Source: Mucor racemosus
Taxonomy: Eukaryota > Mucoromycota > Mucoromycetes > Mucorales > Mucoraceae
Length of the DNA stretch: 64,000 nt
Direction of reading: 5' to 3'
NCBI GenBank assembly: GCA_027405735.1
Contig: JAPEHQ010000013.1
Span: 1,736,001 to 1,800,000 of the forward strand
Below the pieces are notes generated by a model. The model did not search any database, was not told the origin of the DNA, and worked only from the letters and a program-made list of their open reading frames with translations. Within the stretch, counting starts at the first letter, position 1. Each line of letters begins with the position of its first letter. This document shows, one piece after another, positions 56,141 to 64,000 of this stretch. The position numbers were made by a program, and so were the translations under genes.

Positions 56141-58684
56141 CACTACGACCGACCAGTGCTGCACAAGAAGATTTCGTTGTGCCCAGGTGAGCTGCACACT
56201 ATATCCTGAGCTGTTGTACCCACTGAATACGGCTAAAAAAAAGATAACAAGATGCACATGGGCACAACAAAAGAAACTGCACAGGAGCACAACGCTAAGC
56301 CTGTATGTGCAGAATTATAGATTCTGTCCATGTGCATGACATTAATCCCATATGTGCATAGTAGTAGGATTGCCCATAAGTATATCATTATTCCTATTTG
56401 TCCGTAATAATAAAATCTGACCATAAGCATAATAAGCTGATTGTATGGGCACAAATTGGTTTGTACATGAGCATCGTGCCGTTCTCAAAATTCCATTACA
56501 TTTTTTACTGAAATGGGTTTTTAAATTACATTTGTTTTTATAAATATAGATTATAAACAGTACAACTCAATACGTTGTTGATGTGACAGAGTAATACATG
56601 CAAGAGACATTATATTTACGACTATTATCATCATTTGTAAATGTGTTTATAACAGCTATAATACTTACAACAGCAACAATGGTTTTTGCTCGAGCATAAA
56701 CTTAAATAACACTTATTGCTTAAATTTATATACAAGAAGCCAAATCTAAGGTGATAGATGTTACTTTATCACACATAAAATTTAAACAAATCGACTTTCT
56801 TTAAACTTCTTACTATGTTATTTTACAATTGTTTGCTGTAAAAAGATTTGTTTTCAAGTATAGCTACGATCAAAACTATAATTATGATACAAGACATCAG
56901 ATTATTCTTTTTTTGTTGTTTCTATATCATTTGAAATTTCATCACTTTTCTAGAACATTTCGTAGGTTTGTAGCCAGTTCTAGCTTTTTATTGAGTAGAT
57001 ATAAATATCATTGCCTTCGATTTGATCTGGTAATCATCAAGAAATACGTCCAACAATACTGTAGTAAATAATGATGTTTGATCTTAGAATGTGGGTAAAT
57101 GAAAATATCAGTCTCTAATAATATAATGACTGCTACATATATAAAAATCATTATTCCCTTATGTTAGAATGCGTATTCTGATACAAGAAAAGCATACCAG
57201 CTTGATAGTCTGATATGCCTTATTAAACGGTGAATATATCCTTGGAATATGAAAACAAAAAGAGAGAAACAACGCACGTAGAAAAGGATTTTCAAGGCTT
57301 TACATTATTCAGCGCAATGAAGACCTTGCTAAATTGCACATTTCAGCCAATGTAGTAAAAGCAGCATTACAACACATCAATCCATAGAATAAACAAAATA
57401 GGCAATATCTGCTATCATCATAGAAACATAAAATTTTCTACTAGAAAAGCCGTCTGTCATATCATACTGTACATTCATTAAAAAATTGCAAAAGCGAGCC
57501 CGTAGAGCAATGCCGTGATTGAGCATAGCAAGATTGAACAGCCAAGTCTTTTATACTATGATATATCTATGTTTTAAATAAAAAAGTGTTCTTTTCTCAA
57601 TTTTTTTTACATTTAACCATGTATGGTCTGAAAATTCAGATTTTGTAGCGGACATTTTTGGGACTCATTTTATCCTTACCAACACTCATGATTTTGATCA
57701 AAAAATAGAAAAATCAAATTTTGATACCAAAATCAACATTTAAATATACTACATTGTGAGAGAAAATTGTAGCCATGACTAATACACATTTTATAAAAGC
57801 TTAATATTGAACGTTAAGTAATAAAAATTTGTACTTTTGCCCCAAAAACGGATTTTTGATTAAAGAATTTTCATGTAATATTTTGCAATGAAAATGTTTG
57901 TTATTTTTGATTGAGCAAATAGAGCCCTAAATGTTGTATATGTGTATATTTTTTGTTTTCATAATTGGTAGTATAATTAACTCTTGATTTGCAAATTCAG
58001 AAAAAAAAAATTAAAAAATGTCAAACTTGATGATCTGGACAAGAATAATTTTCTAAATTAATATTTCGCTTATAAGCCTTTTAAGTCTTAAAAATAAGAG
58101 ATTTTATAATACTGGAGAACTTTTTCAAGAATTTACAATGCTGTACCCACTTGATTCAAGCTTATTACTGTAAATCTTTATACATGTTAATATTGTGTGG
58201 TAGTTTATTTGATGGTCATATAGTCTTACTTTATAATTATTGCGTTAGAGGTAATTTACATTAAGTTTTAGTTTTACCTCTCCAATATTATAAATTATAA
58301 ACAGAAACATGGCCAGTACTGGAACTCTGGAACCTATTGCCACCTTTTTACCCTCTTTGTCCCAAGCCAATTTATTCAATGCTTTACTAGAACCAACTTA
58401 AGTACTTGCAAAGGATTCCTTGGTATTTGCATTCAAATTCCATAAATTAAATTGACTGGTTCCACTTACAGTAGTATCAAACGCAGCAGCATCAGTCCAC
58501 CTTACGATGAACGTCAATCTAAAGTCAGAAACATTATTATAAATTATGAAAAGCTTGATTTCTAATAATACAGCAATTAAATAAAAAACAGCATGATAAT
58601 ACTAATGTCATATGGTAAGCAGCACTAAACATCTAAGTCAGTTTGATGATAAAGTATGCTTTTAAACTCTTTTAAAAATCTTGG
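56141..58684 (+). repeat. Repeat family B, copy 3
   Basis: Starts CACTACGACCGACCAGTG and runs through the same blocks as copies 1 and 2 without the Tc1, LTR C or LTR G insertions, so it supplies empty sites for these. It stops at AAAAATCTTGG, where unit E begins. The stretch 57170-58680 is nearly identical to the inverted copy 4. Confidence 0.8.
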
Positions 58685-59468
58685 CACTACGGCCGAACTA
58701 TATGCTTCCCATGGGCATAATGATCTGCACAGATGGGCAGAATAAAAATTTTTGTGCCGATCAGGCAGCCCAAATGAGCAGAGCAATGGGATCAAGGTTT
58801 TTTAGTCAATTTACTAAAGTATATCAATCATAATATAATTGATAATAAAGATAATTTGAATGGTTTAAAGCAGATGTGAGTTAACCTGATTCAACAGAAT
58901 TACCTTATTGACGAGATATATCAATTTAAAATTTGAGGTTTGAAAGAGTGCTGCCCATGTTCTTCTTTCGGAGACCAAATGAGAACAACAACAACAGCCT
59001 GTTTGGCAACACTAAAAGTGTTTATGCTTTTGTAAATTTCTGTTTGTAAGACATAAAATCAACTGATTTAGGATTATTTTTCTTTTTGATTCCTCATTCT
59101 TTCCTTCTTAGGTCTTTTATTTATGTTTAAAACTATAACAAAAACACCAATATTTCTTATAAACTGAAATCAAGAAGCAAGTACAATGTAATGATCTGTA
59201 ATTTTGGACTAATAACACCAAAGGTGGATAATTATGCTTATAGATATTATTCTTGTTATTATAAATAATTGGTGATTACTGGATTGATGAAGGTTGATGT
59301 TCTTATTTGTAAATTACATATTTACTAGTGAATAAATAAAAGCAAAGGGAGTGTAACAAGACATCATATAAATCTACAAGAGATCATGTAATGATTTCCT
59401 TGCAGTATTTATATAAGAAATGAGGCAAAGTTTTGCATAAATGAAACTGAAATGTTTGACTCATTACA
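58685..59468 (+). repeat. Unit E, copy 1, with LTR D at its right end
   Basis: 784 bp from CACTACGGCCGAACTATATG to TCATTACA. It recurs inverted at 62919-63701 at almost the same length and with very few differences. The first 11 bases are the same as the B family start, but the following text is different. The right 282 bp are a family D LTR. Confidence 0.75.
59187..59468 (+). repeat. Solo LTR, family D
   Basis: TGTAATGA...TCATTACA, 282 bp, matching 18289-18560. Flanks TACAA and TACTA agree at four of five bases, possibly an eroded target duplication. Confidence 0.75.
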
Positions 59469-60122
59469 TACTAGTACATTTTTCACTATGGTTTATTTGG
59501 AAACAAATTATTAACTGTTAATATTAGGGCGCATTATAATATCTTTCTCGAACAAAAAAAGCATCCAAGACTTAGTCATTTTGTTCCATCATCTACGTTA
59601 TAATCAATGCTTTTTTGGTATAATAAAGTTGATATCTACCTGCAAAAAAACTGGTGATTATAAAAGTATGCATAGTATTGACTTGATTTGAATAAATGAA
59701 TAAACTCATGTTAGTCTATTTAGTTCTAAAAAAATATTTGTATCTATTTAGTGGCCAACAGCCAAGAAGAGGGAAACGAGATGTTGTTTTGTATACCATT
59801 ACCAACTATCACAGGTACACCATAATCATTACTTTTTAATTCATTTTATTCATAAATCAATTTTTATAGGCCAAAAGTAAAGGCGTATTCAGTTCAAAGC
59901 GCTTGAAATAATTCAATTATGTTAACTCACATGGTTTATCATCTCTTGCTTATTCAATTGCTATTATTATATTTGATTTTAATATTTCGTTTATATTGCT
60001 ACATCGACTTGTTCGCCCATTATTATAGTTAACTCATTATACTTGATTAGCGTATCTATAATTACGATCCATTATTAGCTTATTTATGGTATGAAAAACT
60101 ATTAAAAAGGGTAGTCTAATCC
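59469..60122. other. Gene-free stretch
   Basis: 654 bp between unit E and B copy 4. No gene or repeat recognised. Confidence 0.4.
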
Positions 60123-62918
60123 CAAATTTATCCGATACATCAACTGCTAATGCTAAGATAGCATCAAATTAGTTGTGTTGACTCACAATAAAGTACGTAA
60201 GGCGTTTTACCAAGTAAGATGTTGGGATTCAATGTATTTCAGTTAAATTGAACAGATTGAGATATATAGTTCATGTAGAGATCTATGAATGTGAGAGAGA
60301 GAGAGAGCTCAGATATATATAATCACAAAAAAAGTGATCCAAATTGTAATGCTTCGTTGATCTGTACGTATAAGATTTTTTTGTAGCGATACCTGGTAAC
60401 TCAAGTGTAATTTAGGCCTTTTGTCGTATATTTTCAGGATTGATAAATAGTACTTAAAAAAGAATACAATTATAAAAGAATGAGTAATTAATCAGTTCTT
60501 CAACTGTATAATAAAAACAAGATATCGTTTATTTAGATGTAAAAGTATGGCCTTTTATATTGATTTGACATTGAGATCCTGAGATGTAATTTAGGGCACT
60601 ATTGAACTATTAGATCTGTTTGATAGTAATCTATGGATTAAAATGGATCAATAATAATTTAACCGTTCTTGCAGAGCTTGTGAGTTGTCTTGTTTCAATG
60701 CTGCGCTAAATATGCTTGAATGTTGATTTGATAACTACTTGATTGGTTAACTGCTGGGATAAGATAATGTGGTGTCATAATTGAGGTCAAAGCGTTCTTG
60801 GTAATTACTGGATTAAACTTGATACGCTAGGAGTTTCTTATATCCGATATCAAGGCTTGCACTTCAATACATGTCGTAGTCAATAGATTGTAAGATGTAT
60901 TGATACTGTAGAAGTGATAATGTATGATACTAGTAGGTGGAATACAACACCTTTAATTATCAAAAACTGTTGTAGCGAATCAAGATGAGGTTCGTTGACT
61001 GACATACCAGATAATAAATGCAATGTCATGTATTGAATGGGTGAATGTAAATGTATAAAGTAAAGCTTACTTTTGAATGAAAGTACTAATTATTCTGATT
61101 AACATCTATAGGTTCAAAAAGCATAGTTAAGTGCAATCATTACTACTAAAATGTATAATTTGATATGCAGAAAACTCTTGAAGCATGTATTCTTTTTTTT
61201 TGCCAATGCTACAAATCATTGTTTAATATGACTAAGTATTAATAAATCAGAGAAAACACAACTGGTGAAAAACTGATACCCAATGTACAACATCGAGGTC
61301 AAGATAGATAAGAGGTGCATTCGTTGTATAGTGGAAATCGCAACAGTATTTTGATGGATAGAGATTACAGGACCAAGGTGTTGTGTTTGCCTCAGAATTT
61401 TTAATAGGGTTTAAAAGTAAACAGTACTTCATCAAATTTACTTATTAGATACTAAATACTCGCCTTATGCTATTATTAGTATCATCTTGTTTTTATTTAA
61501 TTGCTGTATTATTAAAAATCAAGCTTTTCATAGCTTATAACAATGCCAATGGTGGGATGTTTCTGATTTTAAATTGACATTTATCATAAGGCGGACTGAT
61601 GAGACGTTTGATACTACTGTAAGTGGAACCAGTCAATTTAATTTATGGAATTTGAATGCAAATACCAAGGAATCCTTTGCAAGTACTTAAGTTGGTTCTA
61701 GTAAAGCATTGAATAAATTGGCTTGGGACAAAGAGGGTAAAAAGGTGGCAATAGGTTCCAGAGTTCCAGTACTGGCCATGTTTCTGTTTATAATTTATAA
61801 TATTGGAGAGGTAAAACTAAAACTTAATGTAAATTACCTCTAACGCAATAATTATAAAGTAAGACTATATGACCATCAAATAAACTACCACACAATATTA
61901 ACATGTATAAAGATTTACAGTAATAAGCTTGAATCAAGTGGGTACAGCATTGTAAATTCTTGAAAAAGTTCTCCAGTATTATAAAATCTCTTATTTTTAA
62001 GACTTAAAAGGCTTATAAGCGAAATATTAATTTAGAAAATTATTCTTGTCCAGATCATCAAGTTTGACATTTTTTAATTTTTTTTTCTGAATTTGCAAAT
62101 CAAGAGTTAATTATACTACCAATTATGAAAACAAAAAATATACACATATACAACATTTAGGGCTCTATTTGCTCAATCAAAAATAACAAACATTTTCATT
62201 GCAAAATATTACATGAAAATTCTTTAATCAAAAATCCGTTTTTGGGGCAAAAGTACAAATTTTTATTACTTAACGTTCAATATTAAGCTTTTATAAAATG
62301 TGTATTAGTCATGGCTACAATTTTCTCTCACAATGTAGTATATTTAAATGTTGATTTTGGTATCAAAATTTGATTTTTCTATTTTTTGATCAAAATCATG
62401 AGTGTTGGTAAGGATAAAATGAGTCCCAAAAATGTCCGCTACAAAATCTGAATTTTCAGACCATACATGGTTAAATGTAAAAAAAATTGAGAAAAGAACA
62501 CTTTTTTATTTAAAACATAGATATATCATAGTATAAAAGACTTGGCTGTTCAATCTTGCTATGCTCAATCACGGCATTGCTCTACGGGCTCGCTTTTGCA
62601 ATTTTTTAATGAATGTACAGTATGATATGACAGACGGCTTTTCTAGTAGAAAATTTTATGTTTCTATGATGATAGCAGATATTGCCTATTTTGTTTATTC
62701 TATGGATTGATGTGTTGTAATGCTGCTTTTACTACATTGGCTGAAATGAGTAATTTAGCAAGGTTTTCATTGCGCTGAATAATGTAAAGCCTTGAAAATC
62801 CTTTTCTACGTGCGTTGTTTCTCTCTTTTTGTTTTCATATTCCAAGGATATATTCACCATTTGATAAGGCATATCAGAATACTATCAATCTGGTATTCTT
62901 TTCTTTTATCTGAGTACG
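60123..62918 (-). repeat. Repeat family B, copy 4, inverted
   Basis: Reverse complement of family B from the GCGTATTC block (as at ~15448 in copy 2) to the family end ...GATAAATTTG. It lacks the first part of the family, where unit E copy 2 abuts. A family C LTR (60422-60949) interrupts it. It lacks LTR H and therefore provides the empty site for that insertion in copy 2. A GA microsatellite is near 60295. Confidence 0.8.
60422..60949 (-). repeat. Solo LTR, family C, inserted in B copy 4
   Basis: 528 bp from TGTCGTAT to ATACAACA, flanked by CCTTT on both sides (60417-60421 and 60950-60954), a perfect 5-bp target duplication. B copy 2 has uninterrupted text across this point (near 17472). Confidence 0.88.
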
Positions 62919-63201
62919 TGTAATGAGTCAAACATTTCAGTTTCATTTATGCAAAACTTTGCCTCATTTTTTATATAAATACTGCAAGGAAATCATTACA
63001 TGATCTCTTGTAGATTTATATAATGTCTTGTTACACTCCCTTTGCTTTTATTTATTTACTAGTAAATATGTAATTACAAATAAGAACATCAACCTTCTTC
63101 ATCAATCCAGTAATCACCAATTATTTATAATAACAAGAATAATATCTATAAGCATATTATCCACCTTTGGTGTTATTAGTCCAAAATTACAGATCATTAC
63201 A
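62919..63201 (-). repeat. Solo LTR, family D, inverted
   Basis: TGTAATGA...TCATTACA, 283 bp, contained in unit E copy 2. Confidence 0.7.
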
Positions 63202-63701
63202 TTGTACTTGCTTCTTGATTTCAGTTTATAAAAAATATTGGTGTTTTTGTTGTAGTTTTACATAAATAAAAGACCTAAGAAGGAAAGAATGAGGAATCAA
63301 AAAGAAAAATAATCCTAAATCAGTTGATTTTATGTCTTACAAACAGAAATTTACAAAAGCATAAACACTTTTAGTGTTGCCAAACAGGCTGTTGTTGTTG
63401 TTCTCATTTGGTCTCCGAAAGAAGAACATGGGCAGCACTCTTTCAAACCTCAAATTTTAAATTGATATATCTCGTCAATAAGGTAATTCTGTTGAATCAG
63501 GTTAACTCACATCTGCTTTAAACCATTCAAATTATCTTTATTATCAATTATATTATGATTGATATACTTTAGTAAACTGACTAAAAAACCTTGATCTCAT
63601 TGCTCTGCTCATTTGGGCTGCCTGATCGGCACAAAAAATTTTATTCTGCCCATCTGTGCAGATCATTATGCCCATGGGAAGCATATAGTTTGGCCGTAGT
63701 G
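62919..63701 (-). repeat. Unit E, copy 2, inverted
   Basis: Reverse complement of 58685-59468, starting with LTR D (62919-63201) and ending GGCCGTAGTG. By eye it is nearly identical to copy 1 apart from scattered substitutions. Confidence 0.75.
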
Positions 63702-63829
63702 TATCATATCAAACTGTGTCATAATCGTAATCAAGGAGTGTACACAGACTTGTGGACACAACAGCACTGACCTAATATCGGTCTAACACTGACTTAAAAT
63801 TGGTTGCCAAAATTAAGCATCAAATTTGA

Positions 63830-64000
63830 GGTATTGATTCTTTACAATAACCACAAGATAAATCCAACTCAAAACTACTCTACATTTTTTGTTTCAGCAA
63901 AAAATATTGATTTTTTGTCGGAATAATCAAAATAATAGTTCATATCCCAACTTAAAACTTATTGTAACGGGGTTCTAAAATTCATTTGTGAAATCGATCG
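63830..64000 (-). repeat. Repeat family A, copy 3, cut by window end
   Basis: The reverse complement matches the right part of copies 1 and 2 (AACTATTATTTTGATTA, GCTGAAACAAAAAAT, TTGAGTTGGAT, TATCTTGTG). It is more diverged, and the rest lies outside the window. Confidence 0.6.

Overview
The window looks like nuclear DNA of an early-diverging fungus, most likely Mucoromycota (Mucorales-like). Intergenic DNA is AT-rich. Genes are compact with many 47-67 nt introns (GTAAGT-type donors, TAG acceptors). There is a strong candidate U12-type intron and a Fanzor-type TnpB homologue, both known from this phylum. The placement is inference from gene structure and gene content; no rRNA, tRNA, CRISPR or organellar marker was seen.

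Layout. 1-4.3 kb: a tandem CCCH zinc-finger mRNA-decay protein (+) and an mpaB-type ER oxygenase (-), convergent. 4.3-20.8 kb: gene desert made of nested repeats. A 3.3-kb family (here 'B', starting CACTACGGCC) carries a dead Tc1/mariner element and several solo LTRs, whose insertion points can be read from empty sites in sister copies. 20.8-33.7 kb: two wax-synthase-like MBOAT genes flank a galactose mutarotase, a divergent pair of related multi-pass membrane proteins, a repeat and a UBX-domain protein. 35.0-39.4 kb: a 4.39-kb mobile element with 22-bp inverted repeats inside 10-bp direct repeats, carrying one intact 1195-aa Fanzor-like RNA-guided nuclease gene. 39.7-53.8 kb: dense housekeeping block with aminopeptidase P, an Sds3-like regulator, cofilin, a ZCCHC10-like protein, proteasome alpha-6, Tat-SF1/Cus2, an STK16-like kinase, Nop16 and a CDF metal transporter. 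53.8-64 kb: a second repeat desert with near-identical inverted copies of B and of a 784-bp unit 'E'.

The main discovery candidate is the Fanzor-like locus, because the element ends can be proposed from sequence alone and the nuclease frame is unbroken in otherwise decayed surroundings. Secondary points are the U12 intron in the Sds3-like gene, an 18-nt microexon in one MBOAT gene, the readable stratigraphy of nested insertions, fold-back TIRs on the Tc1 element, and a telomere-like motif in a divergent promoter. Exon joins were worked out by hand from splice signals and reading-frame continuity and have not been tested against transcripts.
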